This document shows, one piece after another, positions 1 through 10,150 of a stretch of DNA of 49,366 nucleotides (positions within the stretch are counted from its first letter, which is position 1; each line of letters starts with the position of its first letter). Source of the stretch: Comamonadaceae bacterium (GTDB taxonomy: Bacteria > Pseudomonadota > Gammaproteobacteria > Burkholderiales > Burkholderiaceae_C); NCBI GenBank assembly GCA_013297985.1, contig JAAFIY010000011.1, forward strand, positions 1 through 49,366. The letters run 5' to 3'. The translations under genes and the position numbers were made by a program. The notes under the pieces are model-generated. The model made no database searches, was not told where the DNA came from, and worked only from the letters and a program-made list of their open reading frames with translations.

Positions 1-1294
<1,294 letters not shown>

Positions 1295-1424
1295 AATGCG
1301 ATGGTGCCAAGTCGGCCGGGCTCAGCCATGCTTTCTGGCCGCAATGAACCAAGTGTGCCCCAGCCCAAGGTGCCTTGTCGGCGCCCCACCAACGGCTTAA
1401 TCCCCAATTCAAGAGTCCACCGCC

Positions 1425-2267
1425 ATGAATTCTGCCGCCCCCTTGAACTACGACCACTACCAGACCCTGTCCATCCGACGCTTTGGCCCGGTGGTCGGTG
1501 GCGTGGCCAGCGGACTGGACATTTGCATGAAAGCCGCCAACGGCCGACTACCCACCGCAGGGCATGACGGGCACCGCGAGCTCACTGACATCTGGCGGGA
1601 CGTACAGCGCGACGACAGCGTGCGCGTGGCGCTGCTGCGTGGCGAGGGGCAGGGGTTCTCGGGCGGTGGTGACTTGGGCCTGGTGTCTGACATGGCACAC
1701 GACGACGCGGTGCGCGTGCGCGTGTGGCGCGAGGCACGCGACCTGGTCTACAACCTCATCAACTGCGACAAGCCCATCGTCAGCGCCATGCATGGCGCAG
1801 CGGTGGGTGCCGGCTTGGTGGCTGGGCTGCTGGCCGATGTGTCGATTGCAGCCAAAACGGCTCGCATCATTGACGGCCACACCCGGCTGGGGGTGGCCGC
1901 AGGTGACCACGCTGCGGTGATTTGGCCGCTGCTGTGCGGCATGGCCAAGGCCAAGTACCACCTGCTTTTGTGTGAACCGGTCAGCGGCGAAGAGGCCGAG
2001 CGCATCGGCCTGGTCAGCCTGTGTGTGGATGAAGCCGATTTGCTGCCCCGCGCCTACGCCGTGGCCGAAAAGCTGGCGCTGGGCTCCACCCACGCGGTGC
2101 GCTGGACCAAGTACGCACTCAACAACTGGCTGCGCATGGCCGGCCCCACTTTTGATGCGTCCTTGGCCTTGGAGTTCATGGGCTTCGCAGGCGCAGATGT
2201 GCGTGAAGGTGTGGCCAGCCTGCGCGAGCGACGCACGCCTCAGTTTGTGCGCGACGAGCGCGGCTAA
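1425..2267 (+). CDS. Enoyl-CoA hydratase/isomerase (crotonase) family protein
   Basis: A 280-residue crotonase-fold protein. Oxyanion-hole segments are visible as FSGGGDLG (about residues 78-85) and [12 protein letters not shown] (about 122-133). At the positions of the two catalytic glutamates of rat mitochondrial enoyl-CoA hydratase (GGGCE and PEI), my hand alignment gives Val and His ([11 protein letters not shown]). It is therefore probably not a classical hydratase and may act on another CoA thioester, for example as an isomerase, hydrolase or decarboxylase. It stands alone, divergent from the Pro-rich gene and 64 bp upstream of the copper locus. The family is secure; the substrate is unknown. 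Confidence 0.85.
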   Translation: MNSAAPLNYDHYQTLSIRRFGPVVGGVASGLDICMKAANGRLPTAGHDGHRELTDIWRDVQRDDSVRVALLRGEGQGFSGGGDLGLVSDMAHDDAVRVRVWREARDLVYNLINCDKPIVSAMHGAAVGAGLVAGLLADVSIAAKTARIIDGHTRLGVAAGDHAAVIWPLLCGMAKAKYHLLLCEPVSGEEAERIGLVSLCVDEADLLPRAYAVAEKLALGSTHAVRWTKYALNNWLRMAGPTFDASLALEFMGFAGADVREGVASLRERRTPQFVRDERG

Positions 2268-2331
2268 GCAGCCCGCCACAGCCCTGTTTTTGGTCGCGAT
2301 TCACACGCGGCGATTTGCGACAATCCCAGCG

Positions 2332-2754
2332 ATGCTTCACCGTCCGCCACCCGCTGTGACTTGGCCCGCGCCCTCAGCGCACGGCCACGCCCATGGCTGG
2401 GCGCGGCGTTGGGCCCAGCAGGTGCTGCTGTTATGGAGCCTGTGCGTGGCAGTGGCGGTGGCTTCGCCACTGATCAAGCCGCAAGACTTGCAGTTGATCT
2501 GCTCGGCGGCCGGGCGGGTGTTGTGGGTGCCGCTGGATGCGTCGGCTGACGACCCGCCAAGCCCCGCTGTCTTGGGCAGTCACGCGCTAGATTGCCCCTT
2601 GTGTGCAGCCCCGGCTGCGCCGCCGCCAGCTGCTGTGGCAATGGCGCTATCCGTGCAAGCGCTGGGCGCCGCGCTGCACCAAGTTGAAACAAGCCGGGCG
2701 TATGCCCTCGTTGGCTTGCTGCCGCCCTCGCGCGGCCCGCCCCGTCTGACCTGA
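2332..2754 (+). CDS. DUF2946 family protein of a copper locus
   Basis: A 140-residue protein with one N-terminal hydrophobic segment (VLLLWSLCVAVAVAS), the PLIKPQDLQLICSA stretch, and a DCPLC motif near residue 88. Together these are typical of DUF2946 proteins. Members usually lie beside TonB-dependent copper receptors and copper chaperones, as here. The ATG at 2332 was chosen because homology-like sequence begins there; the same frame stays open further upstream but overlaps the crotonase gene. The two cysteines and the N-terminal HGHAHG could bind metal, which is inference. The biochemical role is not established. Confidence 0.75.
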   Translation: MLHRPPPAVTWPAPSAHGHAHGWARRWAQQVLLLWSLCVAVAVASPLIKPQDLQLICSAAGRVLWVPLDASADDPPSPAVLGSHALDCPLCAAPAAPPPAAVAMALSVQALGAALHQVETSRAYALVGLLPPSRGPPRLT

Positions 2755-2874
2755 ATTCATCCTTCGTTGTCGGGTACCTCGCCCGCAAGCCCTTGACGCG
2801 CCAAACGCGGCGCCCAGTGGCCTGCGCTGCCATGGCACCACGACCTTTGTGGTCTGCATTTCAGGTTGCGTCAT

Positions 2875-5202
2875 ATGTCAAATCCTCGCTGGCCCGCCAT
2901 GGCCGCTGCGGCTTGTGCCGCCGTGGCTGGGCCGTTTTGTGGGGCGCTCAGCGCCCAAGAATCACCCGCCAAATCCCTGGGCACCGTCACCGTCACGGGC
3001 GGCATGCCCACTTCGTTGCCTACGCAGGTTCCAGCCTCGATGGAGGGCATCACCCGCGACGAACTGCGCCAGCAGATCAACGCCACCGACGCAGGCGACG
3101 CCCTTAAGTACCTGCCCAGCCTGAACGTGCGCAAGCGCTACATCGGTGACTACGACCACGCGGTGCTGGCCAGCCGGGCATCGGGCACGGGCAACAGCGC
3201 GCGTTCACTGGTGTACGCAGACGGCATCCCGCTGCACAACTTGCTGGGCAACGGCGCGTTCTACACGCCCCGCTGGGGCCTGGTGTCGCCCGAAGAAATC
3301 GAGCGGGCCGACGTGATGTATGGCCCCTTTTCAGCCGCCTACCCCGGTAACTCGGTGGGCGCCGTGGTGGACTATGTCACCCGCATGCCCCAGCGTTTTG
3401 AAGCGCATGCCAGCGTGGGTGCATTTAGCCAAGGCTTTGGTTTGTACGGCACCCGCGACCGTTACCAAGGCCACCAAGCCAGCGCCTCGGTCGGCTCCAA
3501 AGTAGGCAACTTCAGCTACTGGCTGTTTGTGTCGCGGCTCGACAGCGACGGCCAACCGCTGGTGTTTGCCAACAAGCTCGTGAGCACGGGCAGCGCCAGC
3601 GCGGCCGGTACGCCCGTGTCTGGCGCCATCGTTGAGGCCAATCCCCGCCAGCAACCCTGGGTGATTTTGGGTGCCACCAACCTGGCCGAAACCACCCAAG
3701 ACCAGGCCAAGGCCAAGCTGCAGTGGGACATCACCCCCACCCTGCGCGCCAACGCCACGCTGGGCACTTGGCACAACGAGGCGTTTCGCGGTGCCCAAAC
3801 CTATTTGCGCGATGCCAACGGCCAAGCGGTGTGGGCGGGGCCGGTGCGCATCGATGGCCGCACCTACACCCTGCAGCCCAGCGACTTCAGCGTGCGGCGT
3901 GAAGTCCTTACCCATTCAGTCGCGGCCCTGTCGCTGCAAACCCGCACCCAGGGCCACTTCGACGGGTCAGCGCAGATGGCTCAATACCGCTACGGCACCG
4001 ACCAAGTGCGCGCCAGCAGCACGGCTGCCCCCGCAGGCTTTGACGGCGGTGCGGGCAACCTGACCACGCTAGACGGCAGTGGCTGGACCAGCGTGCATTT
4101 GCGCGGCACCTGGCGCCCAGAGGGTCACCTGGCCAGCACCCATACGCTGGACTTTGGCTTGCAGCACGACCGGGCGCAACTGCAGCAGGAACGTCTGGGC
4201 TTGGCCGATTGGGTGAGCGGCTCACCACTGACGCGCCAGGCCTTCTCTGGCGGGCGCAGCCAAACCACCGCAATCTATGCCCAAGACCACTGGCGCATCA
4301 GCCCGCTGTGGCGCGCCACGCTGGGCTTGCGGGCCGAGCGCTGGCAAGCCAGCGACGGCGTGGCCCAGGGCACAGGCGCAGCGGTGAACTACGCCCGTCG
4401 CAGCCAGAGTGCCGCCAGCCCCAAACTGGCTTTGGCGCATCAAATCAACGACGCTTGGGCCATCAAGGCCGCGCTTGGCCGCGCGGTGCGCTGGCCCACG
4501 GTGGCTGAGCTCTACCAAAGCATGGGCAGCCTGGGCAGCACCGTCAACAACGACCCCAACTTGCGGCCCGAGAAAAGCTGGACGGGCGAGCTCAGCGCCG
4601 AGCGCTCCTTGGGCACGGGCCCGTCCGATCAAGAAGCCGATGGCAGCCTGCGTCTTACGCTGTTTGCCGAACGCACCCGCGACGCGCTGTATTCGCAAAC
4701 CGATGTGGCCACCAACATCACCAACGTGCAAAACGTTGACCGCATCCGCACCCGAGGTGCCGAAGTGGTTTGGCAGCAGCGCGAGGTCGGCCGCTGGCTC
4801 GGGGGTATCAAAGGCTTGAGCGCAAGCGCCAGCCTGACCTATGCACACAGCCTCATCGTGGCCAATGCCCGCCAACCGGCCAGCGTAGGCAAACGCCAGC
4901 CACGCGTGCCCGATTGGCGAGCCACAACCGTGGTGACCTACCAAGCCAATCAGGCGCTTTCTTTTAGCGCCGGTATGCGCCACAGCGGGCGCCAATTCAA
5001 TCAACTGGACAACAGCGACACCAATGAAAACGCCTACCAATCGGTAAGCCGCTACACCGTGACTGATCTGCGAATGACTTGGCGCATCAACCCCACTTGG
5101 CAAGCGGCCCTGGGTATCGATAACTTGGGTAATCGCACCTATTGGGCCTTTCACCCCTACCCCCAGCGCACCGCCTTCGTGCAACTAAGGGCGGCGCTTT
5201 GA
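2875..5202 (+). CDS. TonB-dependent outer-membrane receptor, probably copper
   Basis: A 775-residue receptor. It has a signal peptide ending near GALSAQ, a TonB-box-like segment LGTVTVTG, a plug domain (YADGIPLHNLLGNGAF, then ERADVMYGPFSAAYPGNS, at about 115-165) and a long beta-barrel rich in alternating aromatic strands, with YWAFHPYPQR near the end. Flanking DUF2946, DUF1775 and PCu(A)C genes indicate a copper receptor of the OprC/NosA type. Substrate assignment is from context. ATG 2875 is preferred; an in-frame TTG at 2866 adds three residues. Confidence 0.85.
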   Translation: MSNPRWPAMAAAACAAVAGPFCGALSAQESPAKSLGTVTVTGGMPTSLPTQVPASMEGITRDELRQQINATDAGDALKYLPSLNVRKRYIGDYDHAVLASRASGTGNSARSLVYADGIPLHNLLGNGAFYTPRWGLVSPEEIERADVMYGPFSAAYPGNSVGAVVDYVTRMPQRFEAHASVGAFSQGFGLYGTRDRYQGHQASASVGSKVGNFSYWLFVSRLDSDGQPLVFANKLVSTGSASAAGTPVSGAIVEANPRQQPWVILGATNLAETTQDQAKAKLQWDITPTLRANATLGTWHNEAFRGAQTYLRDANGQAVWAGPVRIDGRTYTLQPSDFSVRREVLTHSVAALSLQTRTQGHFDGSAQMAQYRYGTDQVRASSTAAPAGFDGGAGNLTTLDGSGWTSVHLRGTWRPEGHLASTHTLDFGLQHDRAQLQQERLGLADWVSGSPLTRQAFSGGRSQTTAIYAQDHWRISPLWRATLGLRAERWQASDGVAQGTGAAVNYARRSQSAASPKLALAHQINDAWAIKAALGRAVRWPTVAELYQSMGSLGSTVNNDPNLRPEKSWTGELSAERSLGTGPSDQEADGSLRLTLFAERTRDALYSQTDVATNITNVQNVDRIRTRGAEVVWQQREVGRWLGGIKGLSASASLTYAHSLIVANARQPASVGKRQPRVPDWRATTVVTYQANQALSFSAGMRHSGRQFNQLDNSDTNENAYQSVSRYTVTDLRMTWRINPTWQAALGIDNLGNRTYWAFHPYPQRTAFVQLRAAL

Positions 5203-5242
5203 GCGCAGCCCGATCTGTCACTTTCTCTGAACCCCCTCAAAC

Positions 5243-5300
5243 GCTATGATTTTTATAGCTGATTACGCCCATTTTTCCTGCCCAAGAGGCCGATTGATCT
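5243..5300 (+). repeat. Dispersed Comamonad-type repeat, copy 1
   Basis: GCTAT at 5243-5247, then ATAGCTG and TTACGCCC, then CCCAAGAGGCC near 5282-5291. This is the same arrangement as six other copies in the window. It fills the end of the gap after the TonB receptor and covers the first codons of the longest DUF1775 reading frame. Confidence 0.8.
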
Positions 5301-5869
5301 CAAAGACTGTTTTGGCCGCCGCGCTACTCAGCGCTGTGCCCATGGCTATGGGCCACATCGTGCTCGAGCAGCCGCGCGCCACCAGCGGCAGCAGCTACAA
5401 GGCGGTGCTGCGCGTGGGGCATGGCTGCGCGGGCTCGCCCACGCAACAGATCGTGGTGGAGATCCCACCAGGCGTGCAAGGCGCCAAGCCCATGCCTAAG
5501 CCCGGTTGGGTCCTCGGAGTCACGCGCGCGGCACTGGCGCAGCCCTACCAAAACCACGGTCGCACCCTCACCGATGACGTGGTGCGCATCAGTTGGACAG
5601 CCCGCTCCGAAGCGGATCAGCTCCCCGACGCGCACTTTGACGAATTCGTGCTGCAAGCCCAGCTGCCAGAGCAAACCGGTGCGCTGTACTGGCCGGTGCG
5701 CCAGGAGTGCGCACAAGGCCGCCACGACTGGGTGCAAGTGCCAGCCCCTGGGCAGCAGCGGCGCGACTTAAAAGAGCCGGCCCCGCTGCTGGAACTTGTG
5801 CCCCACATGAACGCTCCCACGCCACAAGGCACGACGACTCAAGCCGCGCCGCATGTCCATCGGCACTAG
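5294..5869 (+). CDS. YcnI-like DUF1775 copper-binding protein
   Basis: An exported protein of about 191 residues. The signal peptide ISKTVLAAALLSAVPMAMG would be cut before HIVLEQP, leaving an N-terminal histidine. That is the copper ligand of the monohistidine brace known in YcnI domains. HGCAGSPT and the Trp in ISWTAR are also typical, and the tail is His-rich (HVHRH). The frame is open from an ATG at 5246, but that region is the dispersed repeat and would add 16 unrelated residues. I therefore choose TTG 5294, preceded by AAGAGG at 5284-5289 with short spacing. The start remains uncertain. It lies between the receptor and the PCu(A)C gene. Confidence 0.8.
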   Translation: MISKTVLAAALLSAVPMAMGHIVLEQPRATSGSSYKAVLRVGHGCAGSPTQQIVVEIPPGVQGAKPMPKPGWVLGVTRAALAQPYQNHGRTLTDDVVRISWTARSEADQLPDAHFDEFVLQAQLPEQTGALYWPVRQECAQGRHDWVQVPAPGQQRRDLKEPAPLLELVPHMNAPTPQGTTTQAAPHVHRH

Positions 5870-5918
5870 GCCGCGCCGCCTACCCATCGCCCACATCTGC
5901 TGCTCGCCTCTTTCAGCC

Positions 5919-6479
5919 ATGAACCATCTATCTCTCACACCTCGCCGCCGTTGGCTTCACTGGTGCGCCGCCGCGTTTGGCGCCGCTTTGCTGGCATCAC
6001 AGGCGCACGCGCAAACGCCACCTGCTGCCACGCCCAGCGTCGTCACTTCAGGCAACGCACCGGTGGCGGTCGAAGGGGCCTGGGTGCGGGCCACGGTGCC
6101 CGGTCAGTCGGGCACCGGCGGATTTCTCACACTGACGGCACGCGAGCCGCTGAAACTGGTGGGCATCAGTTCCCCGGCGGCAGGCGTCGCTGAGGTACAT
6201 GAAATGCGCATGGTGGGCGACCGCATGCAAATGCGCGCCATCCCGCACTTGGATTTGCCCACGGGCCAAGCGGTGGCACTGCGCCCGGGTGGCCACCACC
6301 TGATGCTTATGGATCTGAAGCAAACCCTGGTGCGCGACACCACGGTGCCCGTCACCCTGCAGTTTCGCAACGCCGCCGGGCAGACCAGCAGCCTGCAACT
6401 GAACATGCCCATCAGCAACCGCGCCCCGGGCAGCTCGGCGCCTTCGGCAGGCCAACAAATGGACAGTCACCGACACTGA
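5919..6479 (+). CDS. PCu(A)C family periplasmic copper chaperone
   Basis: A 186-residue exported protein. A twin-arginine-like start (PRRRWLHWC) and hydrophobic core lead to ASQAHA cleavage. The Cu(I) site H(M)X10MX21HXM is recognisable: VHEMRMVGDRMQM in the middle, then LRPGGHHLMLMDL. The family delivers Cu(I), for example to the CuA centre of cytochrome oxidase. The ATG at 5919 gives a sensible signal peptide; the open frame begins earlier, at 5853, overlapping the YcnI gene. It closes the copper locus. Confidence 0.88.
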   Translation: MNHLSLTPRRRWLHWCAAAFGAALLASQAHAQTPPAATPSVVTSGNAPVAVEGAWVRATVPGQSGTGGFLTLTAREPLKLVGISSPAAGVAEVHEMRMVGDRMQMRAIPHLDLPTGQAVALRPGGHHLMLMDLKQTLVRDTTVPVTLQFRNAAGQTSSLQLNMPISNRAPGSSAPSAGQQMDSHRH

Positions 6480-6506
6480 GTGCGCGGCGCATGAGGCGCT
6501 GCCTAA

Positions 6507-7226
6507 TTACTCGTCGGGCGCAAACAAGGCGTCGGGTGCGCCCAGCACCACCGCTTGGCCGCGCAGCACGTGTTGCTGCATCAGCCGCTCGGCCTGAGCG
6601 GCGTTACCCGCTCGCATTGCTGCAGCAATGCGCCCGTGGTCAGCGGCGGAGGCGCGCTGGTTGGTCGGCTTCAGAAAGCCGCGGAATTGGGCTTGCAGCA
6701 CCGGCAGACTGAGTTCGGCCACCAGCCGCAGCAGCTGCGGGTTATCGGCCATCGCCATCACCGCCTGATGCCATGCCCGGTTGGTGTGGGCATAGGCGGC
6801 TACATCACCCGCCTGGGCCTGGGCCAAGCCCTGGTCATGCAAGGCGTGAAAGCTTTTCCAATCCACAGCCGATAGGGCGCCTGCCGCTTGGCGCTCGGCC
6901 ACCCGTCGGGCAGCCAGGCCTTCGAGCCGCGCCCGAATTGCAAACAGGTCTTGCACTTCGCGGCGTGACAAGCGCCGCACCCACGCCCCCCGGTTGGGCG
7001 CGAATGCCACCAAACCTTGGGCGTGCAGCGCCTGCAAGGCCTCGCGCACGGTACTGCGCGCCACGCCGTACTGCGCCTGCAAGTCGGCTTCTACCAAGCG
7101 CTGACCCGACGCCAAGTGGCCCGCCGCAATGGCTTCCTGCAGCGCAAGTTGCAAGCGCCGACGCTGGCTGGGCATACCTGCGCCATCAACCGCAGTCAAA
7201 AAAGGGGTGGGTTCAGCGCGTGCCAT
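6507..7226 (-). CDS. GntR family regulator with FCD domain
   Basis: A 239-residue regulator. The winged-helix DNA-binding domain is at about 15-80 (LQEAIAAGHLASGQRLVEAD, then GVARSTVREALQALHAQGLV), followed by an all-helical FCD ligand domain (HNRAWHQAVM-like segment, C-terminal AAMRAGNAAQAERLMQQHV). The start at ATG 7226 excludes a longer frame that crosses the operator region. It is divergent from the Bug-type binding-protein gene with a palindrome at 7250-7260 between them, so it probably controls that gene and itself in response to a carboxylate ligand. The ligand is unknown. Confidence 0.85.
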   Translation of the reverse strand: MARAEPTPFLTAVDGAGMPSQRRRLQLALQEAIAAGHLASGQRLVEADLQAQYGVARSTVREALQALHAQGLVAFAPNRGAWVRRLSRREVQDLFAIRARLEGLAARRVAERQAAGALSAVDWKSFHALHDQGLAQAQAGDVAAYAHTNRAWHQAVMAMADNPQLLRLVAELSLPVLQAQFRGFLKPTNQRASAADHGRIAAAMRAGNAAQAERLMQQHVLRGQAVVLGAPDALFAPDE

Positions 7227-7249
7227 GGCAGGTGAATTGACCGATAAAA

Positions 7250-7260
7250 TTGTCCGACAA
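7250..7260. promoter_or_regulatory. Candidate GntR/FCD operator TTGTCCGACAA
   Basis: An 11-bp palindrome with a single central base, fitting the TNGTNNNACNA pattern known for FCD-type GntR regulators. It lies 24 bp upstream of the GntR start and 20 bp upstream of the binding-protein ATG, so a bound regulator could block both promoters. Confidence 0.65.
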
Positions 7261-7279
7261 AACCAATGGAGACCCCCCC

Positions 7280-8344
7280 ATGCCACATCCACACCGCCTG
7301 CTCAGCTTGGCCCCCACCGCTTGCGCGCTCGCATCGCCCTCACGCCACCAGCTACAGCGGCGTGCGCTGCTGAGCCTGGCGGCCGCTGTGGGCACGACCG
7401 CGCTGATGCCCGCGGTGGGCCAAGCCCAAGGCACCTCGGGCGGCGACTTTCCCAACAAACCCTTGCGCATGGTGCTGGGATTCTCACCGGGCGGCTCGGG
7501 CGATCAGCTCGCGCGCATCGTCAATGCCCGCGCCTCTGAGCTTTTGGGCCAGCAGATCGTCATTGAATACAAGCCGGGCGCGGCCACCAACATTGCCAGC
7601 GAATTCGTGTCCAAAGCGCCACCCGACGGCTACACGCTGCTGCTGGGCGGCAACTTCAGCCATGCAGTCAATCCGCATCTGTTTCGCAGGCTGCCCTTTG
7701 ATCCGGTGAAGGATTTTTCGCCGGTGCTGCAAGTCACCAACGGCGAAGCACAGTTGCTGTGTGTGCCAGCCAACCTGCCAGTGGCCAACATGGCGGAGTT
7801 CTTGGTCTGGGCGAGGCGTGAAGGCGACAAGGTCAACTTTGGCTCTAGCGGGCCGGGTTCTCCGGGCCACATTGCGGGCGCCTACTTCGCCCAAAAGGCA
7901 GGGCTGCAAATGACGCACGTACCTTACAAAGGCTCATCCGAAGCGGTGCGTGACTTAGTGGGCGGGCAGATCCAAATGGCGATTGTGTCCACCACGACGG
8001 CCATGCCTTTGGTACGCGACGGCCGCCTCAAAGCCCTCATGCAGACCACCGCACAGCGCTCGCGTTTTGTGGCTGAAGTGCCCAGCGCCAGCGAAGCCGG
8101 GCTTGCCGACTTTGACATTGCCGGCTGGTACGGCATTTGGGCGCCAGCCGGCGTGCCTGCGCCGGTGCTCAACCGCTTGAACCAGGCCTTCAACGGCTCC
8201 TTGGCCGACGCCGCCACGCGCCAGCGCATGGACGTGGCCAGCCTGACTGCCGCGGGCGGCAGCGCCGAGGCCTTCGGGCGCTTTGTGCAGACCGAGATTC
8301 GCCGTTGGGAGCCCATCGTGCGTGCCTCCGGCGCATCGCTGTAA
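7280..8344 (+). CDS. Bug-type tripartite tricarboxylate transporter binding protein
   Basis: A 354-residue periplasmic solute-binding protein. After the signal sequence (RRALLSLAAAVGTTALMPAVGQAQG) come the family landmarks PNKPLRMVLGFSPGGSGDQ, a KPGAATNIASEFV segment and PDGYTLLLGG. ATG 7280 is preceded by ATGGAG at 7265-7270; the frame is open back to a TTG inside the operator, which is rejected. Bug proteins bind carboxylates and are often orphaned from membrane subunits, as here, where no TctA/TctB genes are nearby. It is followed by the cupin-like gene after 39 bp and is probably controlled by the divergent GntR. Confidence 0.88.
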   Translation: MPHPHRLLSLAPTACALASPSRHQLQRRALLSLAAAVGTTALMPAVGQAQGTSGGDFPNKPLRMVLGFSPGGSGDQLARIVNARASELLGQQIVIEYKPGAATNIASEFVSKAPPDGYTLLLGGNFSHAVNPHLFRRLPFDPVKDFSPVLQVTNGEAQLLCVPANLPVANMAEFLVWARREGDKVNFGSSGPGSPGHIAGAYFAQKAGLQMTHVPYKGSSEAVRDLVGGQIQMAIVSTTTAMPLVRDGRLKALMQTTAQRSRFVAEVPSASEAGLADFDIAGWYGIWAPAGVPAPVLNRLNQAFNGSLADAATRQRMDVASLTAAGGSAEAFGRFVQTEIRRWEPIVRASGASL

Positions 8345-8383
8345 GCCCCTCGTGGCCTGCCCATCGGCCCACTGGAGATCTCC

Positions 8384-9262
8384 ATGCGCTTGAACACCTT
8401 TGAATCGCTGCTGCCTTACACCCCCGGCACCAACGGCTTTCGCGGCGGCAACATCACGTTCTATGACTTGATGACCGGCCCAGAAGGCAGCCCCAACAAC
8501 TACGGGCTGCAAATCGTGCAAGTGCCCGACCTCTACACCACACCGCGCCACCGGCACAACTTTGAACAGGTGCGCGTGATGCTGGAAGGCTCTTTCGGCT
8601 TTGGCCCCGACCAAATTCAGCACGCAGGCACGGTGGGCTATTTCTGTGAAGGCACCTACTACACCCAGCACGGCGAGGGCGCTAGCACCACCTTGCTGCT
8701 TCAGATCGGCGGGCCTTCCGGGGCGGGCTTCATGAGCCGCAGGCAACTGCGCGCGGGCATGCAGGTGCTCGCTGCCCAAGGCAGCTTTGCAGGCGGCGTC
8801 TACACCTGGCACGACGACCAAGGCACCAAACACAACCAAGACAGTTATGAAGCGGTGTGGGAACACACCTTTGGCCGCACCATTACCTACCCGCGCCCGC
8901 GCTACCACGCCCCCGTGCTGTTGACCACCGAGCGCTTTGCATGGCGCCCCTTGGCTGGCACCCCCCAGGTGCAGGTGCGAGAGCTTGGCCGCTTCAATGA
9001 CTACGGCTTGGCAGTGGCGCAATGGAAACTGTCACCCGGCGCGGCTTGGCGCTGCACGGCCGCCCAGGCGCTGTTGGCGTTTTGTGACGAAGGCGAAGGT
9101 CAGGTATCCGGACAATCATTTGGCCGTTGGAGCACGCTGGGCCTAGACGCGCAAGAAGAAGTGCTCATCCAAGCGCGCACCAGTTGCTGCTTTACGGCTT
9201 TCTTGTTGCCTGATTTCGAGGCTGCCGAGCTGCGCCAGCCGCTGGGCCTGCAGGCTGCCTAG
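8384..9262 (+). CDS. Cupin-fold protein of unknown function
   Basis: A 292-residue protein without signal peptide. PRHRHNFEQVRVMLEG (about 57-72) looks like a cupin motif 1 with metal-binding His residues and a Glu. The C-terminal half (about 200-290) could be a second, degenerate cupin barrel lacking the His pair. It probably shares a transcript with the Bug-type binding protein and so may process its substrate. I do not recognise a specific enzyme. Confidence 0.6.
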   Translation: MRLNTFESLLPYTPGTNGFRGGNITFYDLMTGPEGSPNNYGLQIVQVPDLYTTPRHRHNFEQVRVMLEGSFGFGPDQIQHAGTVGYFCEGTYYTQHGEGASTTLLLQIGGPSGAGFMSRRQLRAGMQVLAAQGSFAGGVYTWHDDQGTKHNQDSYEAVWEHTFGRTITYPRPRYHAPVLLTTERFAWRPLAGTPQVQVRELGRFNDYGLAVAQWKLSPGAAWRCTAAQALLAFCDEGEGQVSGQSFGRWSTLGLDAQEEVLIQARTSCCFTAFLLPDFEAAELRQPLGLQAA

Positions 9263-9355
9263 TCCTCCGCCCAGGGCGGGCTTGTGCCAAGCCCCAGCGC
9301 AAGCTGAGGCTGGTAAGCTGAACTTCATCTTTCCACCCAAGATGGAGCGGCGGGC

Positions 9356-10060
9356 ATGAACGACACCACCTCAGGCTTTGGCAAGCTGGTACCAGGTTTT
9401 GATTTTTTGCAGGGACTGGCCAAAGGCGCGGCGGGCAATATCCCGCAGCTACCCAACCTGAGCAATTGGGTCGCGCCGACCCTGAACGTGGACGAGCTAG
9501 ACAAGCGCCTTGAAGAACTCAAAGCCGTGCACTTTTGGCTAGACCAAAACGCCAAAGCGCTTGGCGCCGTCATTCAGGCGCTTGAAGTGCAAAAAATGAC
9601 CTTGGCCACGCTCAAGGGCATGAACTTCAACATGGGCGATGTCGCCAATGCGCTCAAGCTCAAGGCCGCTGACACAGTGGTGACCAGCGTGCAAAAGGTG
9701 GGGGAGCGTGTCAGCGAAACCGCCAACACCTTTGGCGTCAAGCGCGACGCTGACCCCCCGGCCAAAGGAGCTGCCAAACGCAAACCCAAAGCAGGCGCGA
9801 GCGGTTTGGTCGATCCCATGCAATGGTGGGGCTCACTCACCCAGCAGTTTCAAGCCATTGCCAACAATGCGCTGAAAGACGCTAGTCGCCAAACCAGTGT
9901 GGATGCCACTCGCAACCTGGCCACCGGCTTGGCTAAAGAAACCCTCAAGGCCACCAAAAAAGTGGCACGCAAGGCCACAGGCGCGGCCACTGCGGCCTCT
10001 CGCCCAGCGGCCAAAACCCGGTCTGCCAACCCGGCGCGGCGCCCTTCAACCAAGCGCTAA
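9356..10060 (+). CDS. phaM: PhaM-type polyhydroxybutyrate granule regulatory protein
   Basis: A 234-residue protein. The N-terminal part (LVPGFDFLQGLAKG, then a helical VDELDKRLEELKAVHFWLDQN) matches the PhaM family. The C-terminal third is a Lys/Ala/Arg/Pro-rich tail (KATKKVARKATGAATAA and similar) like the histone-like DNA-binding tail of Ralstonia PhaM. PhaM activates PHB synthase and tethers granules to the nucleoid. No phaC or phasin gene is in the window, so it stands alone. Confidence 0.8.
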   Translation: MNDTTSGFGKLVPGFDFLQGLAKGAAGNIPQLPNLSNWVAPTLNVDELDKRLEELKAVHFWLDQNAKALGAVIQALEVQKMTLATLKGMNFNMGDVANALKLKAADTVVTSVQKVGERVSETANTFGVKRDADPPAKGAAKRKPKAGASGLVDPMQWWGSLTQQFQAIANNALKDASRQTSVDATRNLATGLAKETLKATKKVARKATGAATAASRPAAKTRSANPARRPSTKR

Positions 10061-10100
10061 GCCTCAAGCGCCACAGGTGGCCCCGCGCAGCCGAGGCCGA

Positions 10101-10130
10101 ACCCGGCACTGCGCCAGGACGCTGCCGGGT
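10101..10130 (+). terminator. GC-rich hairpin between phaM and the FIST gene
   Basis: ACCCGGCA at 10101-10108 pairs perfectly with TGCCGGGT at 10123-10130 across a 14-nt loop. There is no T-run, so it may be an attenuator or an mRNA-stabilising stem rather than a classical terminator. Confidence 0.3.
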
Positions 10131-10150
10131 GGCCCGGTAAGCTTGCGGCC

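Noticed and set aside
2755-2874. Cobalamin riboswitch before the TonB receptor
   Set aside because: No B12-box or CCGGCGC-type core is visible, and context indicates copper rather than B12.
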